Notes: generated by a model not told the origin, from the sequence alone. A stretch of 64,000 nt of DNA from Hemibagrus wyckioides (GCF_019097595.1 NC_080727.1:8330001-8394000); one strand, 5' to 3'; counted from the first letter of the stretch, positions 51,374-63,294 are shown. Translations and numbers: made by a program.

Positions 51374-51573
51374 ACCGCACAGAGTGAATAGGCCATAATA
51401 AGACTCCATCATCTACTTCAATGTGACTAAATCTTTAAACATGGATGTAGAAATATTGCATGCCTCAGACAGCATATGAGAAAGGAGTTTAGTTTTTTTT
51501 TTTTTGGCTATGTGCTGGACAGACAGATAAAGCAGACAGGGCAGAGGTTTGTGTGTGTGTTTGCTGAGGACAT

Positions 51574-51705
51574 TCAAGGCCTGCAACGCTGAATGAAGCG
51601 TGGGTAGAGGCACACATCTCGAATGTGATGGCGATTCAGCAGCCAGGTAAGGAAACGCTCGAGGCCAAGCCCGTATCCACCATGAGGGCATGTGCCATAC
51701 TTCCT
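51574..51705 (-). CDS. nars1: nars1 last coding exon
   Basis: [20 protein letters not shown] through FIQRCRP and TGA (51,574-51,576). Contains motif 3. Acceptor TTTCAG. Confidence 0.95.
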   Translation of the reverse strand, partial: RKYGTCPHGGYGLGLERFLTWLLNRHHIRDVCLYPRFIQRCRP

Positions 51706-54700
51706 CTGAAATACACAAAAGAAGCATGTTGAGGTCATGATAAAGTCCAATAAAATCAGGTAAACTATGTTAAAGCATGATTTAAATGCATTGCAGTGTG
51801 TAAAGCATGTTATTCATGTAAAAGGTACAGCCGAGTTAAAAAGCAATGCTAAAGCACTTTACAGCTTGTTAGTGTGTGTTAATGTATGAACTAAACAATA
51901 AATCAAAAACGCACATGACTTCAAGTCGCTGTAGCATGAAGTCGCCACTTGATGTTCCTACTACTGGTTGCCATGGTAATAACATTTATCAGTGAGTGGC
52001 AATTATTAGATTTCTTGCTGCTAATATTAGGCATTCTGGAGGGAGGTCTAACATTTTTATATAAAATTCACCGGTGTATAGATGCACTGCATCATATATA
52101 CAAGACGAAGGTGAAGCAGTGTGAACTCTTTGACAAGGATTATGTGCACACTCTTGTCCTCACTCCCACTGGAAGTTGCTGCATCAAGTCGCTCCATATT
52201 TGCATAACGTTAAACTTTTCTCAACATTGTCGCATCGCTGAACACGCCCGCATCTCGTCGCCAAATGTGGTCAGCTCTCATTGAAGATGAACGGTCTCCG
52301 GTTGCTATGGCACTACGGATCGCTACGTGTGAACGCAGCATAATTTGAATCGTTTCCAATAATAATCTCTAATAATCCTTTCATTCTTTTATAGTTAAGG
52401 CTAATGCCATACACCGCCTGCAAAAATTACTTACATCTGAGCAGCTATAAACATTCATTCCCTCGCCAGCCTCTTATTAATGAGACATAAATAACGCAGG
52501 TTGCCATGAAATAAAATAACAAGCGCATTAATATAAAGCACATGATCTGAATTACAGACGCCACCCAATTAATTAAACTCAACACCTCCTTAATAGCATC
52601 TCGAAGTACATTAGAGGAAACCGTTTAGAGCATGTAGCAAACACAATGGCACAGAATACTATTATGCATATATCGTACACACACCTGGTCATTGTACCAG
52701 TAGTAGGGAGTGGGGTCGATGCCTTCTCTCTTGTAGCCCTCCAGAAGCTCCTCGGCATCCCAGATACGCATCGACCCTCCAACGATCTCACCAACGTTAG
52801 GCATCAACACGTCAACCTGCACATACACACACATGCACAAAACATTTCCATTAGTAAATATCTACTACCAAGAACAGATTTCAAGCACGAATACATTTTA
52901 CTAGATTAACACGTAAAACACCTCAGATATAACATTAAATTTTGTCATCTAACACGACATTTGATATTGCAAACCTAATACAAACATTCGGCTTTCATTC
53001 ACCAACATTTCTGGACACGCGCAAGTGAGGAACTGAGTATTAGTATTAGTATAACTAACAGTCATTCATTCATAACTAATACATGTGCATATAAGAAGCA
53101 AATACAGCAATTTAATAACATTAGGAGCCTACTAGTGTTTTAGGTAGTGTAGTTATCTACGTCTTCTCAATAACTACACTTTCTGGAAACGATTGTGACC
53201 CTTAAGGCAAAGTGTTACTCTGGCTGACGAACATAAAGATAAATTAAACAGTGGATGAGACATAAAACTACTGAAACTAGTTCTTTCTAGAATTATCTAG
53301 CCATTTATTCAGCACTGGCTCGGCGTTCTCTGTGCTCAGGTGACTCTTGTTATGGTAAAGATTTGCTTTGCTTTTTGCCGTTGCTGTTTGTCTTAGCAAT
53401 GAATGAAAGTTTAATGAGGATGTTTTACATATTTTTCAGTTCTGGAGTGCTTGTAGGATTTTTAATACTCATATTTTAATACTTTTAATATTATAATACT
53501 CAAGATGTCGTCAAAATGTTCAAAAGTTAGAAGTTTATATACACTCGAAGTTGAAGTCAGTAAAAACTCTCCACAGATTTCATATTAGCAAACTGTCGTT
53601 AAGAGGTTTAAGACATCTATTTTCGTATCCTAACAATTGCTTACAGACAGATTGTGTCACTCTATCAGTTCCAGCATGTCAGACATTCATATACACCAAG
53701 ATAACTGTGTTTAAACAGCTTGGAACATTCCAGAAAAATTAGGTCAAGCCTTCAGACAATTAGCCAATTGGTCTCTAATAGGCTAATGGGTCAACTGGAG
53801 GGTCTACACGTGGATGTACCTTAAGCCCTACATTAAGACTCGGTGACTATTTGCTTGACATCATACGAAAACGAAGAACCTCGAGCCTAGAAACCTCACT
53901 CAGTTCCAGCAGTTCTTTACAGTATTTTACATTCTTAAAATAAAGCAGTGACCTAAGGCTAGGAATGTTTTCTGATGAGTAAATGTCCAGAATTGATATT
54001 CATAAACTTCTGTATGATAATGACGTCTACTTGACTGTCCTATTTTCAGATTTTTAGCAACGTTTCCTTTAATACGTCAAACATGTTCATTTTCTTCAGT
54101 GCAACTCAGAATTAGTGAACTTGTACCACATTTTTTACCCAGTACTTTGCAGTGCAGTGCACTTTCTACTAAACACATAATTAAAAAGTCATTAATGTAT
54201 TATTTGTTTATAGACTGTGTGTTACAAGAGTGTGATAAGAGCACAATTACCACGCTGCTATTATTGCTAATCACTAATGTTTAATTAGCCTCTGCGTTTC
54301 CAGAAATCGTAGTTCTAATATTCTAATGCAAACCAGAGAACAAGAAACTGCTGTATTCATTCCTTAATGAATTCTAGTGAAATATGTGACTCATTATACT
54401 GAAAAGTTACTTGTATGAGAAGTTTAATTTAACATAAATATATTAGTGCGTGTTAAGTGATCAAATCAAACTGTGGATTTGGTTTATCATCCGTTTTCCT
54501 GACCGATTCAGTAAGGCGTCGATCTTCAGGACAGCGCTGCATGTAAAATGATTTAATCTCAGCTGGGAAGCGGCACAGCAGGATGGTCTCGTTAATGCTG
54601 TCCGTCATCAGCCTCTCGGGGGCTTCGGGGATATCCTACAGCAGAATCAGTGAGAAAACAAAAACAAGGATGTCAAATTATGTAAGAGATATCTGCATTA

Positions 54701-55541
54701 GAACCAGACTGAATAACAGTCATGGATTTAACATCCTACATGGGAAAGCAGGCATGTCGAAACGAGACTTTCCGGATTTCTGTCTTTCCAGATGTTTTAA
54801 ACAAATTCACATTTTTATTCTGGGTGATTAATATGTTCTTGGCGCCTTGATATTTTTGTCACGCAAAATAAAAAGTGCTTTCTGTTCTTCAGCATCTGTT
54901 ATACAAGCTGCTGTGAAATGAAGTTTAATAAGTTTACAATTAATTTAAAAAAGACAAACCTCTCCAAACTCGTAGTAGGTCCCATCATCTTTTTTAATGT
55001 CATGTTCTTGAAGCCATTTAATGGCATCGGTGTAGTTCATCCTCTTAAACGGCCTCTTAGGGGGCTTGAAGTTCTATATAGACACACAAACACACAAATT
55101 ACATTACAGGAGTCATGATCATTGAATAAACCCTCTTTTTTAATCCATTAACAATTTAAATCTGCTATATTTCAGTTTGTTGTATCTTCTCGTGTAAATG
55201 GACAATAAACCATCCTAAATGCAATTAAATAGAAATACAGATGTATTTGTTGGCACAGGCTGCTGTAACACATCAATAAAGTCTATCTATCTAACAATAT
55301 AACAAAATATAGCAGAAAAATACTAAAATACCCAAATTAGGGTACAAAAATACAACAAAAAATATATCAAATAACAAAATATAAAATATTACAAAATATA
55401 GCAGAATATAACAATATAAGAAAATATAGCAAAAAAATACTAAATACAGAGATTTAGGAATAAATATGGAGAATGAGATATTGATAACAATATAACAATG
55501 AAAAATGAAGAGATGAAAAACAAGTAATGTAATAATAGATA

Positions 55542-55615
<74 letters not shown>

Positions 55616-58600
55616 CTCTATCTATCTATCTATCTTAAAGAAAAACTCCACATTGTCCCACTCCTAATTATTATTTACATCTTTTCAATTAGAAAATTCT
55701 ACATGTCATTTGGTTAAGAAAAAGGAATTGCAAGTCATACAGGGTTTATATCATAGAGCAGCGGAGCAGCAGGAGACTTCAGGACTCGATCCACCACATC
55801 ACACACTAGGTCCTCTAATCTGTTCAGCAGATCTTCAAAGGTGATGAAGGGACACTCAGCCTCGATGTGGGTGTACCTGTGTTTATTATCGTGAAGGAAA
55901 TTTGATCATGTCACAATTCAGTGTAGTGTGCTCTACAGATGATAATAATAGTAATAATATAGTAATCAGTTGCTAAATATTCAGACAGGAATTGTAAAAA
56001 GAGCTGTCTGTGTGTGTGTGAGGGTGTGTGTATATATACGACTCACTCAGACAGGTGTCTGCGTGTACGGGACTGCTCAGCACGATACGATTGGGCGATG
56101 CAGAACGTGTCACCGAGCGCAGGGATGCAGGTCTCCAGGTAAAGCTGCGACGACTGGGTCAGATACGCCTGCTCTCCGAAATAATTCAGATTGAAGAGGG
56201 TGGAGCCGCCTTCCACCTGAGTCTGCACCAGAGTGGGAGGAGTAATCTACAGAAACACATACACACACAAACATCTCAATCAATACTGTCCACAATGTCT
56301 TCCTACCTTTATTTTAGTTTTCATTTCATTCTTCTTTTTAATGTCTGAAACTTTAAACAAAAAAGATAAAGCCCAAAACAAAGCAATATTACTTAATTTC
56401 TCAAATTATACACACAGCTTGTTCCATTCAACCAAATTTTCAGTTATTAATGTGATACACTGACAATATAACAGACTCCCATGATACACCACATTGCCAA
56501 AAGTTTTAGGACACCCCTTCAAATCATTGAATTCGGTTGTTGGACTTGGCCCCTTAGTTCCAGTGAAAGGAACTCTTAATGCTTCAGCATACCAAGACAT
56601 TTTGGATAATTTCATGCTCCCAACTTTGTGGGAACAGTTTGGGGATGACCCCTTCCTGTTCCCACATGACTGCACACCAGTGCACAAAGCAAGGTCCATA
56701 AAGACATGGATGAGCGAGTCCTGACCTCCAGAACTTGACAGTCCTGCACAAAGTCCTGACCTCAACCCAACAGAAAACCTTTGTGATGAATTAGAGCGGA
56801 GACTGCAAGCCAGGCCTTCTTGTCCAGTATCAGTGCCTGACCTCAGAAATGCGATTCTAGAGGAATGGTCAGAAATTCCCATAAACACTCTTCTAAACTT
56901 CACGGAAAGCCTTCCCAGGAGAGCTGAAGCTGTCATAGCTGCAAAGGGCTGGCCAACTGTGCACGTAAAAGCAGACATCCCAGTTTTGGCCTGGCTCGCA
57001 GTCTCCACTCAAATCGCTCATCTTGCTTTGTGCACTGGTGTGCAGTCATGTTGTAACAGGAAGGGGTCATCCCCAAACTGTTCCCACAATGTTGGGAACA
57101 TGAAATTATCCAAAATGTCTTGGTATGCTGAAGCATTAAGAGTTCCTTTCACTGGAACTAAAGGGCCAAGAACAACCCCTGATAGACTAGACCTGAACTG
57201 AATGATTTGGAGGAGTGTCCCAAAACGTATGTTTATGTCAAGATTCATCTACATATCTTTTTTAAATCGTCTCTAACGTATGTTTTGGTATGATATCTTT
57301 ATGGTCACATAACTTAGAGGTAATTATTCTCATATAAGCAGATTCATTTTTCCCCACAGCCTCACCTCATAGTAGCCACGGCTGAAGAAGTGCTCCCTGA
57401 AGCAGTGCGTGACTGTGGAGCGCACTCGCAAGATTTTGGACACGTTTTCTCCTCGGATCATCATGTGCCTGTTGTTGAGCTGAACGTCCACATCCGACTC
57501 CTCATTCAGCAGATTGTCAGCGCCGCCGGCTGGAGCGAGACCGATCAGCTCCCAGAAATCACAGTGCAGCTCATGACCTCCTGGAGCCTAAGATGCAGCA
57601 CCAAATTCATTCATAATAGCAGTGTTTAGTATGTTTTCAATATGTGTATTGAGCTTTAGGTTTTTTGTTTTTTTTACACATTAAGGTGTGTCAAAATATA
57701 ATAAATATTTTTATACTTATTGTATTGTAAGCCAGGCAAGTACAAATACAGTAATATCAATGGCTAAATGATAAAATGGCATTTTGTTGTTAAGTTATTC
57801 ATATAAAGGTAGTAGAGGATGTGTCATTTTGATGGGTGGTGTCTCTATTAGGTGTTTTCCTTTTTATTATGATAAACGTCCTGATACTTCTATAGTGCAT
57901 TTGCAGGGCATTTTAAATTAATAAAAATATATATTTGTAAACTGCCCCGGTGCTGTAGTATAGGAGTAAACAAACATCTATCAAATCAGATATTAATAAT
58001 CGTAATTAACTAGAGTAATGTATTTCATTTCATCTGCAACACTGAAAAACTAATAGAACAACACTGCATTGTTTTTCCTAAAGCGTGGTACCTGTTTTCC
58101 CTCAGGAACCTGCTTCACTGTTCCGTACAGAGCCACTGTGCTTTCCGTAGACAACATGAGCCCGTTATAACACTGACACTAAAAGAAAACACATACACAA
58201 TCATTAATTCACCTGAATGTACAGCACACAAGTACACGAGTAGAGTGAATTAAATAAAGACATGCATTAGAAAAAGGCATGGCTGTCTTTCAGCAAGTTT
58301 CAGCAATCAATCCACTGATTTTATTAAATCCAGATACGAAATACGACTAGAATATTCAATAGATTTCATTTAACACTTTTCAGTATAAACTCTCTTATAT
58401 AATTACATCAACGATGCATTTAAATAGACATATAACACTTTTTAATATATAGACATGTAACACTTTTTTAATTTATGTCATTAGGGAAACCCAGAAACCC
58501 AAACAGGTTGAATTTCCTTAACAATTTGCATATTATGAGGTAATATTCTAGAAAGATATCAAGCACTTTTGCAAAACCACTACAGTACTATGATAATACG

Positions 58601-59599
58601 ATACATAATGATCGATTTCAGGTGATTACCAGTTTATCGGTGAGCACACACTGCAGAAATCCAGTCCCATCTCTCAGCACAATGAACAGCAGGTTCTTTC
58701 CTATTATAAAACACACACAAAATAGGCAATTTGATTAGAAAACAAACCACTATAGTAATAAAATATTCAACTGCATATTCTATAAACTGGAGATATAGCA
58801 TAAGACACGGATGTCATAATAATACCTCGGTATTGAGCTTATATGATTAAGTACAGGTTGTAGAAGTGTCAGGTTTCGGTTTTTGATTTGATAAGACATT
58901 CCTGAACTATATTTAACCACTCCAGGGTAGTTTTGACAGCATGCTTAGGATTATTGTCCCACGAGATGATGAACCTTCACCACATGTCTCTTGCGGATTC
59001 CATTTTTTGATGCAGGCAACTCTGTTCAGTTTCTCAGTCCCTCCCTGAAGATATGCATTCTCACAACAAGATGCTAACACCACCAAGCTTCACTGTGGAC
59101 TCAACTCTTTGAGTCATGAGCAGTGTTGAGTTTTTATTAAATTCTGGGCTTCAAGTTCAATTACGGTCTTCTCTTCACTCTTCTAGCCCGGTTTTATGGA
59201 GTGTCCAGGCTCCTGTGGACAGATTTTCCTATCATACTCTCCCATGGGACTCTCGAGAGCCTTCAGAGTTTTCCTTAGCCTCTAGATTGTGTCTCTGACT
59301 AACGTCTTCTTCACCTGCTCACTGACTCTTTCTATTATTTTTGAGTTTGCTCTCTACTTTGTCACAGAACTGTTTTGAAAGCTTTGCAGGATTTGTATTG
59401 TGGTCTTCGTGTGCTCTTTGTCCAGGTACGTTATCTTTTTAAACTCTTTTCTGAATTTCCTGAAACAAGTGTATTTATATTCAGCTCATGTACCAAGGTG
59501 ACCAAGGTTCAGCTGATTATGTCGACGTTTGATGATACACTAGTTGATAATTTAGGAAATGATTTGAAGTGTTTCATATTAAAGGGAGTGAATACGAAA

Positions 59600-59632
<33 letters not shown>

Positions 59633-62600
59633 ACATAACTTTCCCTTCACTTACAGCCTACAATACTATGGGTCATTATGTATAGATTCATGGCACATAG
59701 TCCCAATAATTCATGGCTGAATTAAATGAAAACAAAATAATATACTGTGAAAACATAATTATAATGCAACGCAATGCACAACCTTGACAAACTATAATAT
59801 TAATACATTATATTACATTATTTAGAGAATGTGTCTGTGTGTGGTGTGGTGTGTGTTACCTTGACGGCGTAGCCTGTGCACCCAGCCGAACACTTTGACT
59901 CTCTGTTCCCTCAGAGGTTCCAGCTGATGGATCTTAACCTGACACACACACACACACACACACCAAACCATAATTAACCCCTACACTTAACCACTTATAA
60001 GATTTATCATAAAAAAACACTGTTGCAACACATGCTCATACTCATTTCCTACTCAGTTCAACTCTCAAGGCTATAAGAACACACAAGATCTTATTTAACC
60101 TAATTTAAAAAAGCAAATAGCAAGATTTTATTTAATTATGTGCAATTAAACACAAAATACAGAGAAAGCCAATAGAGAAAGGCACGAGTTGAATCACTTA
60201 CAGACTCTAATCTGTTTTCTAAGAGGAATTTCAAGTTCTTCCAGCAGAGCATGTAGTTTCTTCATGGTACAATTTTATGGTGTATTGTTTTATTTTATAA
60301 ACAGTTTTCAGTCTATAATCTTTTCAATACCACTTCAAATGTAATTTAAGACCTAATATGCATTGATGATTATTCAAATATAAAATTATTTCTAAATAAA
60401 TCACATAATAAATGATTTAATTAAATCATTATAACTACAGCACCCAGCAGTACCTTTACATTTCTGGCATTTGGCATGCACCCTTATCCAGAATGACTTA
60501 TAAGCTTATCTCATTTTTCTACAACTGAGCAAATGAGGGCTAAAAGTCTTGCTCGGGGGCCCAGCAGTGGCAGCTTGGTGGACCTGGGATTCAAACTCAT
60601 AACCTTCTGATCAGTACCCCATCACCTTAACCTTCCCACAGTATACACAATACTCTGTATACTGACATGTTTCCTTTCAAAACAGGAAGTCAGAGTGATG
60701 GCATGTTGAACGGCTTGAGTGATTTACACAACAGCCAGTTGTGTTCAAGATACCACCCACCACCGTATCTACAAACCTTGCAGTAACTTAGTGAGCTAGC
60801 TAAATCCGGAGAATAGCAAATGATGGAAAAACGCTGATGGTGTATAAAGACAGAACTGCATTCCTGATCAAACTGAAAATGAAACACTGACAGGCCCCAG
60901 ATTACAATTACATTCCTGGCATTTGGCAGAGCGACTTATGGGAACTCGTCATTTTATATACATATACACTGTATACGCCAAACCCAGACTCGTCCATCAG
61001 ATTGCCAGATGGAGAAGCGCGATTCGTCACTCCAGAGAACGCGTCTCCACTGCTCTAGAGTCCAGTGACGGCGTGCTTTACACCACTGCATCCGACGCTT
61101 TGCATTGCACTTGGTGATGTATGGCTTGGATGCAGCTGCTCGGCCATGGAAACCCATTCCATGAAGCTCTCTGTGCACTGTTCTTGAGCTAATCTGAAGG
61201 CCACATGAAGTTTGGAGGTCTGTAGCGATTGACTCTGCAGAAAGTTGGCGACCTCTTCGCACTATGCACCTCAGCATCCGCTGACCCCGCTCCGTCAGTT
61301 TACGTGGCCTACCACTTCGTGGCTGAGTTGCTGTCGTTCCCAAACACTTCCACGTTCTTATAATACAGCTGACAGTTGACTGTGGAATATTTAGGAGCGA
61401 GGAAATTTCACGACTGGATTTGTTGCACAGGTGGCATCCTATCACAGTTCCACGCTGGAATTCACTGAGCTCCTGAGAGCGACCCATTCTTTCACAAATG
61501 TTTGTAAAAACAGTCTGCATGCCTAGGTGCTTGATTTTATACACCTGTGGCCATGGAAGTGATTGGAACACCTGATTCTGATTATTTGTATGGGTGAGCG
61601 AATACTTTTGGCAATATAGTGTATATATACACACACACACGCGTGCTAAGAAGCCATGGTTTCCAACTTAGTCCTAGATATTTCTTTACATTTACAGCAG
61701 ACGCCCTTATCCAGAAAAGCTTACATTTTATCTCATTTTATACAAAAGAGTAATTGTGGGTTAAGGGCCTTGCTCGGGGGCCCAGCAGTGGCAGCTTAGG
61801 GGACCTGGGATTCAAACTTACAACCTTCCAATCACTAGTCCAACACCTTAACCCCTAAGCTACCACAAATCCCCCGGAAAAAAAACAACTTGACAAAGTG
61901 GCTGAAACATAACCGTGACCTACTTCCTCAAAATGAATAAAACCCAACCGTTATTCTTCTCACGGTTGAAGCACAATGAAAAATAAAGCAAAACTCATAA
62001 CGAGAGCAGAGCTTGTATTGATGTAGGAAACACTTAATAGGACAATCAAGAAGTTGTGCCTAAATACAAATCATAAAACATGTTGATTGCTTTCCTGAAA
62101 AAAAAAATAACATTCAAATGTGAATATTTCCAAATTTTTATTTATTTATTCTTTTTGTTTTTCAGGTATATTATTGTATCTATGGCCATAGAACCAAAAG
62201 GCAGATAGATAAAGCTTAAATTTGATTTCAGGGCTATTGTAAAGCATGTCTGCACAGGAAGCAGAGACTCAAATTTAGCCACAGATATTTCCTGTTGAAT
62301 TTTGAATTTGTCTTTGGGTATGTTTTCATATTCAACTGCATAACAAATAAGTAAAGAAATCCAATCACTGAACCAGAATTTTATATAATACAACATATAT
62401 TAAGAGCTAGAATCTGTAAAAAAAAAAAAAAAATATATAAAACTTTAATAAAACTTTCTAATGACCCATGGATGATTTGGATGATTGCTTTCACTTTGCT
62501 GCATAGAACTTTTGCTTATGTCCTGAATAAGAATTAGAGAAAGTAGAGAAATAATCTGAGTTTTGAATTTACCGTTTTGGGCTCTGGGAGGCTGGAGTCG

Positions 62601-62858
62601 TTCTCAATAACAATCTTTTTGGCTTCCTCAATATTCTTCTCTCTCCTTTCGGCATCTTCCGCCTGTCAGTGATCACATGTTCATTCATAATTCATCGTTT
62701 ATAGAAAAGTTCACTATTAAACATCAGCAATAGAAGAACACTCCAGCACTTTGCAAGGGATTACCTCTTTCTTGTCCTTTGCATCTGTCTTCATTTGTTC
62801 TCGGTGGTAGAGTTTTTTCACATTCTTCATCTGGGTTTTAGAAATCACAGCCCAGCGC

Positions 62859-62893
<35 letters not shown>

Positions 62894-63294
62894 TGAGAGA
62901 AAGAGAAAAGAGATCAGGTTGGAACTGTTGCATAAAGAAGAGGGCGAGTACATTTTTGCTGAATTTTTCTTTCTCACCTCTCCTTCTTTCTGAGAATCCA
63001 CATAGATGGTTGGGAATGGTTCTTTTCCAGCAAATAGCAGGGCCTAGAAAAATGTATATAAACATTAAAATCTCCATTACTGTGCTCACAACCCGGCAGA
63101 ACTGCAAACCTATCACATATCACTTACGCACAAAGTCTACAAAATGATATTAATATTATTTCTTTTTGCAAAATATCACTTCAGTCTCCAGAAGCTATCT
63201 ATCTCGTTTACCTTCAATGCCGTTTTGAAAGGTTTCTGTTCCGTCCCATCTCCATCCTGATCACTGCCCTGTTTATCAGAGACATACAGCTCCC
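51574..63294 (-). CDS. nars1: Cytoplasmic asparaginyl-tRNA synthetase, 5' end missing
   Basis: Class IIb aminoacyl-tRNA synthetase that activates Asn with ATP and charges tRNA-Asn in the cytosol. Fourteen exons join in frame to 544 codons plus stop, equal to human residues 5-548 with no indel. Order: N-terminal extension (visible 1 to about 75, [10 protein letters not shown]...) and a charged KKxxE-rich linker; OB-fold anticodon-binding domain about 115-205 ([18 protein letters not shown]); class II catalytic domain from about 225. Motif 2 is [18 protein letters not shown] (316-333); motif 3 is YGLGLERF (512-519) with its invariant Arg519. [10 protein letters not shown] near 465-474 is the conserved Asp/AsnRS segment. 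The start codon and first few residues are not in the identified exons; the first visible codon is split (xGG). Introns carry transposons (53.5, 56.5, 61.0 kb). No damage to coding sequence is seen. Confidence 0.96.
52685..52816 (-). CDS. nars1: nars1 exon, Asp/AsnRS signature
   Basis: 44 codons, [20 protein letters not shown] through YYWYNDQ. Phase 0 at both ends; donor GTGTGT, and a GT-rich tract before the acceptor. Confidence 0.95.
53521..54012 (+). mobile_element. Sleeping Beauty-type Tc1 element, deletion derivative
   Basis: The left end has two direct-repeat-like sites, AGAAGTTTATATACACTCGA (53,529) and CAGACATTCATATACACCAA (53,680), about 150 bp apart inside a long left inverted repeat: the IR/DR layout of salmonid-type Tc1 elements. 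It continues with CTTTGCTTGACATCAT-like sequence just before the usual transposase start. The body is missing, and the right end follows directly (AAATAAAGCAGTGACC at 53,938, then CATAAACTTCTG at 54,001). About 490 bp, in a nars1 intron, antisense to the gene. Confidence 0.7.
54504..54635 (-). CDS. nars1: nars1 exon
   Basis: 44 codons, [20 protein letters not shown] through EDRRLTES. Donor GTCAGG, acceptor GTAG. Confidence 0.95.
54960..55073 (-). CDS. nars1: nars1 exon
   Basis: 38 codons, [20 protein letters not shown] through TYYEFGE. Donor GTTTGT; GT-rich tract before the acceptor. Confidence 0.95.
55542..55634. repeat. (TCTA)n(TC)n(TCTA)n microsatellite
   Basis: Compound repeat in a nars1 intron, following an A-rich stretch (55,300-55,530) with repeated AAAATATAGCA words. 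Confidence 0.93.
55741..55876 (-). CDS. nars1: nars1 exon
   Basis: Completes the Glu of HLSE, then [20 protein letters not shown] through YDINP (45 codons). Downstream half of motif 2. Confidence 0.95.
56047..56246 (-). CDS. nars1: nars1 exon with motif 2
   Basis: 66 codons plus two bases, [20 protein letters not shown] through [14 protein letters not shown]. Holds the conserved [10 protein letters not shown] that positions ATP and amino acid. Donor GTGAGT. Confidence 0.96.
56490..57235 (+). mobile_element. Tc1-derived fold-back element in nars1 intron
   Basis: Ends are ATTGCCAAAAGTTTTAGGAC (56,492) and GGAGTGTCCCAAAACG (57,212), related to but distinct from copy A's ends. The plus strand carries the 3' half of a Tc1 transposase ([37 protein letters not shown] in which Glu is retained, then C-terminal [13 protein letters not shown]). 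After it comes a 149-bp inverted copy of part of the same gene: 56,545-56,693 pairs with 57,022-57,170 with only a few mismatches. The N-terminal half and first Asp are absent, so it is non-autonomous. Confidence 0.82.
57366..57587 (-). CDS. nars1: nars1 exon, start of catalytic domain
   Basis: 74 codons, [20 protein letters not shown] through HFFSRGYYE. Includes class II motif 1 region. Donor GTGAGG. Confidence 0.95.
58092..58178 (-). CDS. nars1: nars1 exon, OB fold
   Basis: 29 codons, [20 protein letters not shown] through PEGKQ. Donor GTACCA. Confidence 0.94.
58630..58700 (-). CDS. nars1: nars1 exon, OB fold
   Basis: Completes Gly then [20 protein letters not shown] through DKL (23 codons). 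Donor GTAATC. Confidence 0.94.
58890..59110 (-). mobile_element. Degenerate Tc1-like fragment in nars1 intron
   Basis: On the minus strand, CACAGTGAAGCTTGGTGGTG, then ATCTTGTTGTGAG and a CTTCAGGGAGGGACTGAG stretch match the Tc1 region around the GG(G)SIMLWG motif and its 3' continuation. No frame is intact. The neighbouring 59,110-59,400 is unassigned but may belong to the same old insertion. Confidence 0.45.
59601..59631. repeat. (TTA)n microsatellite
   Basis: About 10 trinucleotide units in a nars1 intron. Confidence 0.93.
59860..59938 (-). CDS. nars1: nars1 exon, OB fold
   Basis: 26 codons plus one base, [20 protein letters not shown] through RLRRQ. Donor GTAACA. The acceptor directly follows a (TG)n repeat (59,942-59,963). 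Confidence 0.95.
59942..59963. repeat. (CA)n microsatellite at a splice acceptor
   Basis: Reads (TG)n on the nars1 strand, ending three bases before the exon. Confidence 0.92.
60455..60640 (-). repeat. SINE in nars1 intron
   Basis: Plus strand shows TTTCTGGCATTTGGCATGC, ACCCTTATCCAGAATGAC, GGGGGCCCAGCAGTGGCAG and GGGATTCAAACTCATAACC. Same orientation and family as 21,265-21,440. Confidence 0.72.
60905..60955 (-). repeat. SINE fragment beside Tc1 copy C
   Basis: TTACATTCCTGGCATTTGGC followed by AGAGCGACTTA repeats the start of the SINE at 60,455 in shortened form. Confidence 0.45.
60976..61487 (-). pseudogene. Truncated Tc1 transposase (copy C)
   Basis: Starts [17 protein letters not shown] at 61,487 and stays in frame without a stop through the helix-turn-helix region and the first Asp (LWSDESRF) to VWVWR, about 170 residues, where the element is cut off and the frame runs into non-homologous DNA. 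Unlike copy B it keeps CAG at the LEQWRR codon. The second Asp and the Glu are absent. Confidence 0.85.
60976..61624 (-). mobile_element. Tc1-like transposon, copy C, 3' half missing
   Basis: Same family as copies A and B. The 5' inverted repeat is intact at 61,592-61,624. Homology ends abruptly at 60,976, after the first catalytic Asp. It lies in the nars1 intron between 59,938 and 62,573, sense to the gene, and ends in a (TA)n/(CA)n tract at the tail of a SINE. Confidence 0.88.
61631..61883 (-). repeat. SINE with unusual 3' tail, minus strand
   Basis: Minus-strand counterpart of 37,985-38,206: tail complement AACTTAGTCCTAGATATTTC at 61,658, then CAGACGCCCTTATCCAG, GGGGGCCCAGCAGTGGCAG, GGGATTCAAACTTACAACC, and the head near 61,870. 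Confidence 0.72.
62573..62662 (-). CDS. nars1: nars1 exon, charged linker
   Basis: 30 codons, [20 protein letters not shown] through LPEPKT. Donor GTAAAT, acceptor GACAG. Confidence 0.94.
62765..62857 (-). CDS. nars1: nars1 exon, N-terminal extension
   Basis: 31 codons, [20 protein letters not shown] through DAKDKKE. The acceptor is embedded in a (TC)n(TATC)n repeat. Confidence 0.94.
62859..62910. repeat. (TAGA)n(GA)n microsatellite at a splice acceptor
   Basis: On the nars1 strand this reads (TC)n then TATCTATCTAG, the last AG being the acceptor. Confidence 0.92.
62978..63043 (-). CDS. nars1: nars1 exon, N-terminal extension
   Basis: 22 codons, [20 protein letters not shown] then GE. Donor GTGAGA, acceptor TCTAG. 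Confidence 0.94.
63212..63294 (-). CDS. nars1: nars1 first visible exon
   Basis: Two bases (GG) of a split codon, then [20 protein letters not shown] and PFKTALK. Human NARS1 has only four residues before ELYVSD, so the start codon sits in a small upstream exon. Acceptor TTTTCCAG. Confidence 0.93.

Noticed and set aside
55970..56348. Plus-strand frames over the nars1 motif 2 exon
   Set aside because: Antisense shadows of the nars1 exon at 56,047-56,246, which has the conserved protein on the minus strand.
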